Shown in pieces: positions 9,982 through 19,711 of a stretch of DNA of 64,000 bases. The stretch is from Escherichia ruysiae (GTDB taxonomy: Bacteria > Pseudomonadota > Gammaproteobacteria > Enterobacterales > Enterobacteriaceae). A program made the translations under genes and the position numbers. The stretch is from assembly GCF_902498915.1 (NCBI RefSeq), contig NZ_CABVLQ010000001.1. One strand, given 5' to 3'. Every line of letters begins with the position of its first letter. Position 1 is the first letter of the stretch. A model generated the notes under the pieces. That model was not told the origin of the DNA, searched no databases, and was given only the letters and a program-made list of their open reading frames with translations.

Positions 9982-10761
9982 ATGCTTTTTACACTGAAAA
10001 AAGTGATTGGCGGTATGCTGCTGCCGCTTCCGCTAATGTTGTTGATTATCGGTGTGGGTCTGGTGCTACTGTGGTTTAGCCGTTTTCAAAAAACTGGAAA
10101 GATATTTATTAGCGCAGGATGGTTGGCGCTTTTGTTATTAAGTTTGCAACCAGTAGCCGACCGCCTGCTGCGTCCCATCGAAAGCACTTATCCGACATGG
10201 AATAATGCACAAAAAGTGGACTATATCGTGGTGCTCGGAGGTGGTTATACCTGGAACCCGCAGTGGGCACCAAGTTCAAATTTAATCAATAATAGTTTGC
10301 CGCGCCTGAATGAAGGTATTCGTTTATGGCGCGAGAATCCGGGATCAAAACTGATCTTCACGGGAGGCGTAGCAAAAACCAATACGGTGAGTACAGCGGA
10401 AGTAGGTGCCAGAGTGGCGCAATCGCTGGGCGTGCCGCGTGAACAAATTATTACGCTGGATTTGCCAAAAGATACCGAAGAAGAAGCAGCCGCAGTGAAA
10501 CAGGCCATTGGTGACGCCCCTTTCCTGCTGGTGACATCTGCGTCTCATTTGCCGCGCGCGATGATCTTTTTCCAGCAGGAAGGCCTGAATCCGCTGCCAG
10601 CCCCGGCGAATCAGCTGGCAATCGACTCGCCGCTTAATCCGTGGGAACGGGCAATTCCCTCTCCGGTCTGGTTGATGCATAGCGACCGTGTAGGCTATGA
10701 AACGCTTGGTCGCATCTGGCAGTGGCTGAAAGGTTCGTCAGGCGAGCCAGGGAAGGAGTGA
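9982..10761 (+). CDS. elyC: Envelope biogenesis factor ElyC (YcbC)
   Basis: 259 residues, the K-12 length. Two membrane segments (about residues 13-33 and 42-58) are followed by a periplasmic DUF218 domain starting at YIVVLGGGYT (81-90). In E. coli ElyC affects enterobacterial common antigen and peptidoglycan synthesis at the lipid-carrier stage. A Shine-Dalgarno-like AAGGA lies about 10 nt before the ATG. It is divergent from cmoM across a 135 bp promoter region, and its last 24 bp overlap the 3' end of the convergent ycbJ. Confidence 0.94.
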   Translation: MLFTLKKVIGGMLLPLPLMLLIIGVGLVLLWFSRFQKTGKIFISAGWLALLLLSLQPVADRLLRPIESTYPTWNNAQKVDYIVVLGGGYTWNPQWAPSSNLINNSLPRLNEGIRLWRENPGSKLIFTGGVAKTNTVSTAEVGARVAQSLGVPREQIITLDLPKDTEEEAAAVKQAIGDAPFLLVTSASHLPRAMIFFQQEGLNPLPAPANQLAIDSPLNPWERAIPSPVWLMHSDRVGYETLGRIWQWLKGSSGEPGKE

Positions 10762-11631
10762 TTTTGATGCCAGATCGAAGTTGCGCCGACTAAACCGTCC
10801 GGTATTGACCAGTTGCGCAACTTCATCCCATAACACATACAGCCAACGCCGCCAGATGAAAGACTCCGCCACTGGCGCGCGTTGCAGGTAACTCCAGAGT
10901 AAATCTTCTGCCAGAGTGTTATCCATCAACCGGAACAGCTCATACTCACGTGGCGCCCAAAGCATGAGGCCCGGCCCTACCATCGCCAGTAATTGATCGC
11001 TACGAGAATCTTTCAACATGCTGCGCAAACAGAAATTGCCATGAATCAGCACACAATTGTCGTTAAAGCCTTCAAATAAGGCCGGAAGACATTCGCGAGT
11101 GCGGAACAGGATACGCTTATCCTGCATCGTTAGTCCGGTGTTATGGAACTGATTGAGCGTGGTCCATAGCACTTCAACATGTTGCCGATACCAAGAGGGC
11201 CAGAAATTTTCCTGAGTGTTGTCGACTGCGCCGACGCAACCTCGACTGTCCTGTCGATGCCAGGCCAGCAGAGCTTCAACAATTTGCTCTTTCAGATGCT
11301 CCCAGCGTTCCGGTGTACGCGCGGGAGCTTCTACAGAAACACCACGCATCCGCTCCAGTAACAGGACATCGGGGCCAGGATGTTCTTCATGTGTCATCAC
11401 GCCATAGATGGTTGGCATACGAACAGTCCCGCTGCGCGCCAGCATGGTGGTCTTCCATGCCAACTGGCGGGCTTGGCCTGGCGTACTAAAGCTTCTCGCC
11501 ATTAACGGCATTGGGTTTCCCTGGCTGTCATACAAAGCCCACAACGCCGTATCCGCTTTTTCATTGACGCACTCAATACGACTGAGTTTTTCGCCCAGTA
11601 AATGGCTTAATTCGGCACGCAGCTGTTCCAT
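10738..11631 (-). CDS. ycbJ: YcbJ, kinase-fold protein of unknown role
   Basis: 297 residues, the K-12 length. The layout resembles aminoglycoside/choline phosphotransferase-like kinases, with an ATP-binding-type N-lobe and a catalytic-loop-like segment VLIHGNFCLRSML. Where active members read HGD, this one has HGN (residues 197-199), so the usual catalytic Asp is replaced and it may be a pseudokinase. No substrate is known. It is convergent with elyC, overlapping it by 24 bp, and lies 152 bp downstream of kdsB on the same strand. Confidence 0.9.
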   Translation of the reverse strand: MEQLRAELSHLLGEKLSRIECVNEKADTALWALYDSQGNPMPLMARSFSTPGQARQLAWKTTMLARSGTVRMPTIYGVMTHEEHPGPDVLLLERMRGVSVEAPARTPERWEHLKEQIVEALLAWHRQDSRGCVGAVDNTQENFWPSWYRQHVEVLWTTLNQFHNTGLTMQDKRILFRTRECLPALFEGFNDNCVLIHGNFCLRSMLKDSRSDQLLAMVGPGLMLWAPREYELFRLMDNTLAEDLLWSYLQRAPVAESFIWRRWLYVLWDEVAQLVNTGRFSRRNFDLASKSLLPWLA

Positions 11632-11740
11632 TCAGATTACCCTCATAAAAGCTACTGCCTTCATAATGAGCGCCAATGTAAAAGATGTCACCTGAATGAG
11701 ATCAATTGTTGAAAAGAAAAATGAGGAAAATCGTAACGGT

Positions 11741-11774
11741 ACGACACTCCCCCCAAAATCAGGTGGAGTGTCGT
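11741..11774 (-). terminator. Hairpin downstream of kdsB
   Basis: A 10-bp perfect stem ACGACACTCC / GGAGTGTCGT with a 14-nt loop lies right after the kdsB stop. There is no strong T-run on the minus strand, so it may be an mRNA 3' stabiliser rather than an efficient terminator. Confidence 0.5.
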
Positions 11775-11783
11775 GAAATCAGC

Positions 11784-12530
11784 TTAGAGCATTTCAGCGC
11801 GAACGCGCTCGAGATCTTCAGGGGTATCCACTCCTGTACCAGGAACTTCCTGGGCAACAGCAACGTGGATTTTTTCGCCGTACCACAGTACGCGAAGCTG
11901 CTCTAACATTTCGATGTGTTCTAACGGACTTGGCTGCCAGGTGACGTAACGACGGATAAAGCCTGCACGGTAGCCATAAATACCAAGATGACGCAGGAAG
12001 TTATCACCAACGGTTTCCAGACCTTTTGCAAAACGGTCACGATCCCACGGAATGGTGGCTCGTGAGAAGTAAAGCGCATAACCTTCAGCGTCAAGCACTA
12101 CTTTAACCGCATTCGGATTAAAGGCTTCTTCCGCACTGTGGATAGGTACAGCCAGAGTAGCCATGCCTACTTCACGCTGGGCGAGATTATCAGCAACCTG
12201 ACGAATGATTGTCGCAGGGATCATTGGCTCATCGCCCTGCACATTAACAATCACCGTGTCGTCGCTGAACGCGCATTTTTCGACAACTTCCGCCAGGCGT
12301 TCGGTGCCTGACTGATGATCGGCGCGCGTCATGCACACTTCCCCTCCTGCCGCTTCAACAGCGCGGGCAACATCTTGATGATCGGTTGCGACAATGATGC
12401 GATCGGCTCCTGATTCGCGGGCGCGTTCAAGAACATGAACGATCATCGGCTTACCGTTAATATCGACCAACGGTTTACCAGGCAGACGCGTAGAAGCGTA
12501 GCGTGCAGGAATAATCACCACAAAACTCAT
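11784..12530 (-). CDS. kdsB: CMP-KDO synthetase KdsB
   Basis: 248 residues, the K-12 length. The N-terminal nucleotidyltransferase motif PARYASTRLPGKPL begins at residue 8, as in this family. KdsB activates KDO with CTP to give CMP-KDO, the donor used by WaaA for the inner core of lipopolysaccharide; it acts in the cytoplasm. The start overlaps the end of ycaR by 4 bp (12527-12530). It is the distal gene of a minus-strand group with lpxK and msbA, all serving LPS. Confidence 0.97.
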   Translation of the reverse strand: MSFVVIIPARYASTRLPGKPLVDINGKPMIVHVLERARESGADRIIVATDHQDVARAVEAAGGEVCMTRADHQSGTERLAEVVEKCAFSDDTVIVNVQGDEPMIPATIIRQVADNLAQREVGMATLAVPIHSAEEAFNPNAVKVVLDAEGYALYFSRATIPWDRDRFAKGLETVGDNFLRHLGIYGYRAGFIRRYVTWQPSPLEHIEMLEQLRVLWYGEKIHVAVAQEVPGTGVDTPEDLERVRAEML

Positions 12531-12709
12531 GATTTACTCTCATCAGCAGTCAGCACGCGGGCTTCCGTTTCCAACAGCACAGGGATGCCATCGCGCAGCG
12601 GGAAAGCCAGGTTATCCAGTTTGCAAATCAGTTCTTGTTTTTCCTGGTTATACCAAAGTTTGCCGTTGCAAACCGGGCAGGCAACGATTTCAAGCAGACG
12701 ATGATCCAT
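12527..12709 (-). CDS. ycaR: YcaR, UPF0434/Trm112-like small protein
   Basis: 60 residues, the K-12 length. It contains CPVCNGKL near residues 11-18 and a later Cys, giving a small zinc-ribbon-like Trm112-type fold. No firm function is assigned. It overlaps the kdsB start by 4 bp (ATGA), so the two are probably translated together. A GGAGGA-type ribosome site precedes the ATG. Confidence 0.92.
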   Translation of the reverse strand: MDHRLLEIVACPVCNGKLWYNQEKQELICKLDNLAFPLRDGIPVLLETEARVLTADESKS

Positions 12710-12760
12710 AGTTCCTCCAGATGGATCGGGTTATGAATGCATAAATCTTATCATAATCAT

Positions 12761-13993
12761 TTATGCCCAGGGGGCTATTTCCCAGCCTGTGCGGCAATCA
12801 CTAAAGAGACCGTGTGGGCAGCGCCCTAATGTCACTCGCGTTGCCTGCTGCCAGCCAGCAAAATCGGTAATCGCCTGGCGTAATCCTTTTTGAAGAGAAG
12901 CAGTCAGTTTGATGCCATCCTGTAACCAAAGGGCGATAACTTCAAGGACGCCCGTCTGGCGATGCATTTTAGCATCCATTCGCCCGACTAATTGTCCACG
13001 ATGCAGTAACGGCAGAACGAAATAGCCATACTGGCGTTTCGGTGCCGGCGTGTAGCATTCCAGCCGGTAGCTAAAATCAAAAAGCTGCTCTGCGCGTTTG
13101 CGATCCCAGACGACAGGGTCAAAGGGTGACAGTACAGTGCTATGCGTCGCGGTGAGTTTCCCCGCGAGAGCTGTTTCGAGAAGAGGCAACAAATCAATAT
13201 GCAGCCAGAGTTGTCCTAACCTCTCCACATTTACGGGGATAATTTTCTGCTGTTCAGCACGCACATCACGCCAGGCAGCCAGCGCCGGGCGTTTAAGGCG
13301 ATAGTAATCCGCCAGCCACTGTTCGCGGAATATTCCCAGGCTACGCGCACTGTTATCCAGCATAGTGATTTCTGCTTCTGTTTGCGAAACGAGGTCACAC
13401 TTATCATCCCAGTGCGGCATGACACGATGGGTTAAATCATAAACGCGCTGGAAATTACGCCGTTCAATCACCATCACCTTTCCAGCAGTAAACAGCCCTT
13501 CCAGATGGCGTTTATGCGGCTTCCACTCCCACCAACCGCTTGCCCCTTTGCGGGGATGAGCAAAATCGGCTGAACGTACGGGTCCGTTATCCTGAATGTA
13601 CTGAAGTAACTGTTCAATTTCTTCCGCATGTTCCCGCATCCAAGCGTCTTGATATTTCCAGCCCATTTTTTCTGGCGCCAGCATCCGGTGGCGAATGAGA
13701 TGAAAATCACTACGCGGCATAAAGCAGGCTTCATGCGCCCAGTATTCCATTAATTCGCCATGCGCCAGCGACTCGTCCAGCCACTGCGGAGGATAATTAC
13801 CCAGACGACTAAAAAGCACCAAATAAGGGCTGCGAGCAACGATATTGATAGTGTCGATTTGCAGCAAGGACATGCGGGAGATAGCTGCCAGAACATCTTG
13901 CGGCAACGCGCGACGACGAGATTTTTTTAACAGACCTTGCGCAGCGAGATGAAGATTACGTGCATCAGCAAGAGAGATATACGGCAGCGTCAT
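12761..13993 (-). CDS. ycaQ: DNA crosslink glycosylase YcaQ
   Basis: 410 residues, the K-12 length. It belongs to the AlkZ/YcaQ family (HTH_42) of DNA glycosylases built from winged-helix repeats. The QxD catalytic motif is present as Q45-I-D47 within LLQIDTIN. The E. coli enzyme unhooks interstrand crosslinks such as those left by nitrogen mustards and removes N7-alkylguanine. It lies 35 bp downstream of lpxK and 51 bp upstream of ycaR on the same strand, so it probably shares their transcript although its job is DNA repair. Confidence 0.94.
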   Translation of the reverse strand: MTLPYISLADARNLHLAAQGLLKKSRRRALPQDVLAAISRMSLLQIDTINIVARSPYLVLFSRLGNYPPQWLDESLAHGELMEYWAHEACFMPRSDFHLIRHRMLAPEKMGWKYQDAWMREHAEEIEQLLQYIQDNGPVRSADFAHPRKGASGWWEWKPHKRHLEGLFTAGKVMVIERRNFQRVYDLTHRVMPHWDDKCDLVSQTEAEITMLDNSARSLGIFREQWLADYYRLKRPALAAWRDVRAEQQKIIPVNVERLGQLWLHIDLLPLLETALAGKLTATHSTVLSPFDPVVWDRKRAEQLFDFSYRLECYTPAPKRQYGYFVLPLLHRGQLVGRMDAKMHRQTGVLEVIALWLQDGIKLTASLQKGLRQAITDFAGWQQATRVTLGRCPHGLFSDCRTGWEIAPWA

Positions 13994-14028
13994 TCATGGC
14001 TCCATCAATTGAACGCTGCTGCTGCGAA

Positions 14029-15015
14029 TTAGTTGCCAGAAGCCAGCGAGGAAAGTTGCGCGAGCAGTTTCTCTGGCTCAGCGCCCGAAAACTGTGCGTC
14101 AACGGGCAAATACCACCAATTTTCTTCTGCAAAGCCCCGGCATTTCACCGCATCTTTTTCAGTCATAACCAGTGTTTGCCCGGCACTTAACAATGCGCTG
14201 ACATCTGCATGATTCAAAGACTGATGATCGGACAACGGCACACATTTTTCCGGTTGCACACCACACATCTTCAGCGTGGCAAAAAAGCGCGGCGGATGAC
14301 CAATCCCCGCCATTGCCACCACATGTTCAAGCTGAGCAACGTCACAACGCGTACCGGTACGTAAATTCACCGCCTGACCCGGCAGCAGATGCATGGGGAT
14401 TTCACCGCTGCGGGGGACACCGCCGTTGACGATTACCGCATCAACCGACTTTAAGCGCCCCGCTCGCTCACGCATTGGCCCCGCCGGCAACCACCAGCCA
14501 TTGCCAAAGCGACGCACACCATCAATAACGACGATTTCCACATCACGCGCCAGACGATAATGCTGTAAACCGTCGTCGGTTACGATGAGCTGCACATCAG
14601 GATGTTGCGCCAGAATGGCTTTTACCGCATCAGAACGCACGGGAGAAACTGCAACAGGCGCGCCAGTACGCTGATAAATCAGCACCGGTTCATCACCCGC
14701 CTGTGCTGTGGTGGTCTCTGCCGACAATAACATCGGATACGACTCGGCCTTACCGCCATAGCCCCGGGATACAACACCAACACGAATACCACGTTTTTGC
14801 AGTTGTTCTACCAGCCAGACAACGACCGGGGTTTTCCCGTTGCCACCTGCGGTGAGATTACCGACCACCACAACTGGCACCGGGGCACGCCATGCGCGCT
14901 TCAGTTTTAGTTTATAGCAAAGACGGATAGCGCCACTCACCAGACCATACAACCAGGAGAGTGGCAGCAACAGCCGCCACAAAGGAGATTCACCAGACCA
15001 GATTTTTTCGATCAT
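14029..15015 (-). CDS. lpxK: Tetraacyldisaccharide 4'-kinase LpxK
   Basis: 328 residues, the K-12 length. An N-terminal membrane-associated segment (about 15-33) is followed by the P-loop TAGGNGKTPV (about residues 55-64). LpxK phosphorylates the 4' position of the lipid A precursor DSMP at the inner face of the cytoplasmic membrane, giving lipid IVA. The start overlaps the msbA stop by 4 bp, coupling the kinase to the transporter of its downstream product. Confidence 0.97.
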   Translation of the reverse strand: MIEKIWSGESPLWRLLLPLSWLYGLVSGAIRLCYKLKLKRAWRAPVPVVVVGNLTAGGNGKTPVVVWLVEQLQKRGIRVGVVSRGYGGKAESYPMLLSAETTTAQAGDEPVLIYQRTGAPVAVSPVRSDAVKAILAQHPDVQLIVTDDGLQHYRLARDVEIVVIDGVRRFGNGWWLPAGPMRERAGRLKSVDAVIVNGGVPRSGEIPMHLLPGQAVNLRTGTRCDVAQLEHVVAMAGIGHPPRFFATLKMCGVQPEKCVPLSDHQSLNHADVSALLSAGQTLVMTEKDAVKCRGFAEENWWYLPVDAQFSGAEPEKLLAQLSSLASGN

Positions 15016-16760
15016 TGACCAAATTGCATTTTGTGAAGTTGCGCGTAGACACCACGGTGCTCAAGCAAATCGTTATGCGTGCCGCGTTCCACAATGACAC
15101 CATCCTCAACGACCACAATTTCGTCTGCCTTTTCAATGGTAGACAAACGGTGAGCAATCACCAGTGAGGTACGGTTTTTCTGTAGCTCGTCAAGCGCCGC
15201 CTGAATCGCACGTTCGGATTCTGTATCCAGCGCCGAGGTGGCTTCATCAAGGATCAGAATCGGGCTGTCACGCAACAAAGCTCGAGCGATAGCGATACGC
15301 TGGCGCTGACCGCCAGAGAGCAACACGCCGTTTTCACCAATCACCGTATCAAGACCGTTATCCATCTTATTGATAAAGTCCATGGCATAAGCCATACGCG
15401 CCGCTTCTTCAATTTGCTCACGGCTGTACTGGTCTGTACGTGCGTAAGCAATGTTGTTGGCAACCGTATCGTTAAACAAATGGACATTCTGCGATACCAG
15501 TGCAACCTGGTTACGCAATGACGCCAGGGTATACTCGCGCAGATCGTGACCATCCATCAGGATTTCGCCTTCATCAATATCGTAGAAACGCGTGATCAAG
15601 CTGGCGATTGTTGATTTACCTGAACCAGAACGTCCGACCAGAGCGACCGTTTTCCCTGCCGGAATTTTTAGGTTGATGTTACGCAGAGCGGGAACTTCAC
15701 GCCCCGGATAGGTAAAAGTGACATTGCGAAATTCGACGTCGCCGATTGCTCGTTCAATCTCGCGTTTACCTTCGTCTTTCTCCTGTTCACTATCCAGAAT
15801 GGTAAACAGCGTCTGACAGGCCGCCATACCACGCTGGAATTGGGCGTTAACGTTGGTCAGCGATTTCAGCGGACGCATCAGTGCAATCATCGAAGAGAAG
15901 ACAACGGTAATCGTACCTGCTGTCAGGCTATCCATTACACTTGGGAAGCTCGCTGCATACAGAACAAACGCCAGCGCCAAAGAGGCAATCAGCTGAATGA
16001 TTGGGTCAGAGATAGAAGAGGCTGATACCATCTTCATTCCCTGCAAACGCATCTTGTTGCTGACCTTATCAAAACGCTTCGTTTCCACTTCCTGGCCGCC
16101 AAAAATCAGCACCTCTTTGTGGCCTTTCAGCATCTGTTCTGCACTGGTGGTCACCTGCCCCATGGTGTTCTGCATGTTTTTACTGATGCTGCGAAAACGC
16201 TTCGATACGATACGAATCGCAATCGAGACGATCGGCGCCAGCACAATCAAAATGATCGACAACTGCCAGCTGTAATAGAACATCATGGCGAACAGACCGA
16301 TAATGGAAGCACCTTCACGCACCACCGTAATCAGCGCGCCGGAAGACGACGAAGCAACCTGTTCAGAATCGTAAGTAATACGTGAAAGCAGAGTCCCGGT
16401 TGACTGTTTGTCAAAAAATGACACCGGCATTCCCATCATGTGACCAAACAGGCGGCGACGCATAGTCATTACCACTTTTCCTGATACCCAGGAGATGCAG
16501 TAACTGGAAATATAACTGGTGATACCACGTAAAATCATCAGCCCAATAACCACCAGCGGCATCCACATCAGCACGGAGCGATCGGTTTTACCAAAGCCAT
16601 CATCGAGAAGTGGCTTAAGGAGCGATAACATGAAGGTATCGCTGGCTGCGTTGAGAATTAACGCTATGCCCGCCACGATCAGACCCGCTTTAAAAGGCGC
16701 AATGGTTGGCCACAGTCGGCGGAATGTCTGCCACGTAGAGAGATCTTTGTCGTTATGCAT
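15012..16760 (-). CDS. msbA: Lipid A/phospholipid flippase MsbA (ABC transporter)
   Basis: 582 residues, the K-12 length. Six N-terminal membrane helices are fused to an ABC ATPase domain with Walker A (GRSGSGKST, about 376-384), signature LSGGQRQR (about 481) and Walker B (ILILDEATSAL). The homodimer flips core-lipid A across the inner membrane. The gene overlaps lpxK by 4 bp and starts 36 bp after ycaI, consistent with the ycaI-msbA-lpxK unit known in E. coli. Confidence 0.98.
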   Translation of the reverse strand: MHNDKDLSTWQTFRRLWPTIAPFKAGLIVAGIALILNAASDTFMLSLLKPLLDDGFGKTDRSVLMWMPLVVIGLMILRGITSYISSYCISWVSGKVVMTMRRRLFGHMMGMPVSFFDKQSTGTLLSRITYDSEQVASSSSGALITVVREGASIIGLFAMMFYYSWQLSIILIVLAPIVSIAIRIVSKRFRSISKNMQNTMGQVTTSAEQMLKGHKEVLIFGGQEVETKRFDKVSNKMRLQGMKMVSASSISDPIIQLIASLALAFVLYAASFPSVMDSLTAGTITVVFSSMIALMRPLKSLTNVNAQFQRGMAACQTLFTILDSEQEKDEGKREIERAIGDVEFRNVTFTYPGREVPALRNINLKIPAGKTVALVGRSGSGKSTIASLITRFYDIDEGEILMDGHDLREYTLASLRNQVALVSQNVHLFNDTVANNIAYARTDQYSREQIEEAARMAYAMDFINKMDNGLDTVIGENGVLLSGGQRQRIAIARALLRDSPILILDEATSALDTESERAIQAALDELQKNRTSLVIAHRLSTIEKADEIVVVEDGVIVERGTHNDLLEHRGVYAQLHKMQFGQ

Positions 16761-16796
16761 TCAAAAAACCAGCATTTGTTGAAATAGCCGCATATT

Positions 16797-19061
16797 CTAC
16801 CCGTTATCCACTGGCACGCCAAACCACTGATGATACCAACGAGGTAAAATTTGCTCTCTTAGGCTGCGTACCTGCCAGCCTTGCGCTGAAAAATCGACGG
16901 TTATTTGCCCCTGATGCGGGGTGTCAACCCATTGATATCCCTGAAGTTGATAGCGTCTTTTAACTTTACTGGAGGGTAGTCGCCATGCGTTATAGCGCGA
17001 TGCCGATGCCAGTGCCACTTTTCCATTCACACGCTGAATTAATGGCAATGATGATGAGGTATTACTGCCATGATGGGGCACCTGAAGTAATGTTGCCTGC
17101 ACGTGTTGCCAGTAACGACTTAGCATTTTTTGTTCAGCGAATGCTTCAATATCACCGGTTAAAAGAATGCTATACGTTCCGTCATCAATCTTAACCACAC
17201 AGGAATGGTTATTTCCTTTATCGTTGCTACCTTGTAAAGGCCAGTGTGCGCTAAAACGTAATCCTTGCCACTGCCACGCTTCACCACGCATACAGGGCTG
17301 ATGATGTTCCCAGTTTAAAGGACTTCTGACCCATAACGTCGGCCAGACACGTAATATCGAGTCCAGCCCTCCCCGATGATCCAGATGCTCATGACTCAGA
17401 ATGACGCCTTCCGGTTCAAGGTTATGCCAGCGTAGCCAGGGGACAATCAGTTGTTGCCCGCTGTCACCTTCTGGCCAGGCGAGCCCCGTATCATAGAGAA
17501 TCGCTTTGCCGTTTCGCGCAATTACCATTGCCAGCCCTTGCCCGACATCAAGCATATACACCTGCCACTCGTCAGACCGTGGTTTTTGCCACAATGGACA
17601 ACACATCATTATGCCTCCAGCCACGCACAGCGCAGGCAACGTTCGCCATGCGTTTAGTCGCCATCCTACCAGTAATAACCAGGGAAAAAATGATATCCAT
17701 TGCCAACGTTCAGCAATGTTGACCCATCCTTCCGGCAAGCTCTTTAACAACCAGAAAAGTAAAGCCAAAGATCTGTCGACCAGAAACCATAATCCTTGTT
17801 CCACGATTAATGGTCCGCTTAAATGCACTATCATCGCGGCGAGAATCAACGGAACCGTGATAAATGTCACTAAGGGAATAGCGAACAGATTTGCTATAAA
17901 CGAGGTCAGGCTAATGCCATGAAATATGACTATTTGCACTGGCATGAGCAGAAGCGTTATTCCCAGTTGCAGATGGATGAAGGAAACAATAGCGCGCAAT
18001 ACTGGCGGCAGCGACCAGACCGGACAGGGAAACCACTGATACCAAAAAATCAGCGCCGCCACCGCTGCAGCAGAGAGCCACAAACTTTGCGAAAGGATGG
18101 CAACAGGATCCATTAGTAATATTGCCGCAAGGCAGCATAACCAGACATCCCAGCCACGCCATTGTCGCCCACTTAACTTAAGCATTCCCCACGTTGCAAG
18201 CGCCACGATAGTACGCAGTGCCGGAGGTTGCATACCAGTCAACCAGGCATAAAAAGCGGCACAGCAAATTCCGCCAATTAATGGCATCTGCCAGTGGATC
18301 CAATGACCAGGGAGGAAAATTTGCCCAACGCGAATGAGCCCGGCTGCCAGCAACGCCGCAAAAGCGATGTGCAATCCCGATATAGCCATTAAATGCGCTG
18401 TACCAGTATTGCGCATAATATCTTTGATTTCTTTAGGCACAGATAACCGTTCACCCATACCTAAGCCAAGAATCACCGCTTTCCACAGATAAGGTTGCAG
18501 GGTCGTTTGCAAAGAGGCCAGATATTGCGCCCGCAGACTACACCCCGGTTCAATGATTCTTGCCTGAAGAAAACGCCCGGTTAGAGTCTGGTGCTGGGCA
18601 ATAGCATAACGCTGGCTGTCAAAGCCGCCATCATTAAGCTGACCGTGAACCGCACGAACTCTGAGTTTCATTGACCATTGTTGTCCGGCACAAACCGCTT
18701 GTGGCAGATACTCGCCATACAGCACGATGCCTGGCGCAGGGAAAAGACGTCGACCTTGTAGATGGGTAATTTGAGCGTAATGAGTGGTCATGCCGTCAGT
18801 AGCAGTAATTTCGACAATTGCATCCTGCGTCGCGCCAGTTAAGGTTTCTCCTGCCCACAAAATTTGCTTTGCCGCCAATACGCCCCAAAGGAAAAACAGC
18901 AATGTTAGCGTGAAATAACGAACGGCTTTTACAGGAATAAATGCCAGTACGCAGGCAAAGACAGTCAGACACGCAAGGGGTAATGTTCCAGGCAATTGCG
19001 GCAAAATCAGCAGCGGAAAAATTCCGCAAATAATGCATACACCGACTGTCGTTATTTTCAT
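16797..19061 (-). CDS. ycaI: YcaI, ComEC/Rec2-family DNA-uptake channel homologue
   Basis: 754 residues, the K-12 length. It has an N-terminal OB-like region, a polytopic Competence domain (many membrane spans in about residues 190-480) and a C-terminal metallo-beta-lactamase-like domain with HEHLDH at 557-562, TGD near 635 and PHHGS near 662. ComEC proteins carry single-stranded DNA through the inner membrane during natural transformation; in E. coli the role is not well shown. The frame is intact and the metal motif complete. It heads the group that continues with msbA. Confidence 0.94.
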   Translation of the reverse strand: MKITTVGVCIICGIFPLLILPQLPGTLPLACLTVFACVLAFIPVKAVRYFTLTLLFFLWGVLAAKQILWAGETLTGATQDAIVEITATDGMTTHYAQITHLQGRRLFPAPGIVLYGEYLPQAVCAGQQWSMKLRVRAVHGQLNDGGFDSQRYAIAQHQTLTGRFLQARIIEPGCSLRAQYLASLQTTLQPYLWKAVILGLGMGERLSVPKEIKDIMRNTGTAHLMAISGLHIAFAALLAAGLIRVGQIFLPGHWIHWQMPLIGGICCAAFYAWLTGMQPPALRTIVALATWGMLKLSGRQWRGWDVWLCCLAAILLMDPVAILSQSLWLSAAAVAALIFWYQWFPCPVWSLPPVLRAIVSFIHLQLGITLLLMPVQIVIFHGISLTSFIANLFAIPLVTFITVPLILAAMIVHLSGPLIVEQGLWFLVDRSLALLFWLLKSLPEGWVNIAERWQWISFFPWLLLVGWRLNAWRTLPALCVAGGIMMCCPLWQKPRSDEWQVYMLDVGQGLAMVIARNGKAILYDTGLAWPEGDSGQQLIVPWLRWHNLEPEGVILSHEHLDHRGGLDSILRVWPTLWVRSPLNWEHHQPCMRGEAWQWQGLRFSAHWPLQGSNDKGNNHSCVVKIDDGTYSILLTGDIEAFAEQKMLSRYWQHVQATLLQVPHHGSNTSSSLPLIQRVNGKVALASASRYNAWRLPSSKVKRRYQLQGYQWVDTPHQGQITVDFSAQGWQVRSLREQILPRWYHQWFGVPVDNG

Positions 19062-19221
19062 GCACCCCTCCCTGTTTTTGGAAAGTGTGCAACTTTGTTG
19101 AACGGTTGTCTGGCGGGAGTTTTGCGTTCCCCGAGACGGGTTCAGAAGAATTTAACGGAAAGGTGAAAACTACACAAAACTCTGCGAGGCAGCTTCCAGT
19201 TCCAGATTACAGAAATGAAAA

Positions 19222-19240
19222 AAGCACCCGACAGGTGCTT
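19222..19240 (-). terminator. Terminator of ihfB
   Basis: Stem AAGCACC / GGTGCTT with a 5-nt loop. On the minus strand it is followed by a T-rich run (TTTTTTC), 28 bp past the ihfB stop. Confidence 0.75.
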
Positions 19241-19267
19241 TTCTCGCGTTCAAGTTTGAGTGAAAAC

Positions 19268-19552
19268 TTAACCGTAAATATTGGCGCGATCGCGCAGTTC
19301 TTTTCCTGGTTTAAAGTGAGGAACGTATTTTCCTTCCAGTTCTACTTTATCGCCAGTCTTCGGATTACGTCCGGTACGTGGTGCGCGGTAGTGCAAAGAG
19401 AAACTGCCGAAACCGCGGATTTCAATACGCTCGCCCTGCGCAAGAGTCGAGGCCATATGCTCCAGCATCTCTTTTACTGCATCTTCAACCGTCTTAGCGG
19501 GAATGTGCGATTGCTGGTTGGCAAGTCTTTCTATCAATTCTGACTTGGTCAT
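19268..19552 (-). CDS. ihfB: Integration host factor subunit beta
   Basis: 94 residues, the K-12 length, with the HU/IHF fold and the DNA-intercalating beta-arm around FGSFSLHYRAPRTGRNPKTG. It pairs with IhfA, encoded elsewhere, to bend DNA sharply at specific sites in replication, recombination and sigma-54 promoters. It lies 159 bp downstream of rpsA on the same strand with an inverted repeat between them; in E. coli ihfB has its own promoter as well as some read-through from rpsA. Confidence 0.97.
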   Translation of the reverse strand: MTKSELIERLANQQSHIPAKTVEDAVKEMLEHMASTLAQGERIEIRGFGSFSLHYRAPRTGRNPKTGDKVELEGKYVPHFKPGKELRDRANIYG

Positions 19553-19606
19553 GATTCCTCCGGTTCCTTAAAGGCAAATTAAGCGGCTGCTGTTGCTGCA
19601 TTGATT

Positions 19607-19628
19607 AAGGGCGGCCGTAGCCGCCCTT
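19607..19628 (-). terminator. Strong inverted repeat between rpsA and ihfB
   Basis: A perfect 9-bp GC-rich stem AAGGGCGGC / GCCGCCCTT with loop CGTA. A second weaker stem (CTTCGG / CCGAAG) sits nearer the rpsA stop, at about 19677-19698. Neither has a strong U-tract beyond it, so partial termination or mRNA end protection is likely. Confidence 0.6.
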
Positions 19629-19711
19629 AGTGCTTGATTACAGGACGAAACCTGCAATCTGTCAAGTAAACTCAACAAACTTCGGAATAAAAATCCCGAA
19701 GAGTCAGAGAA

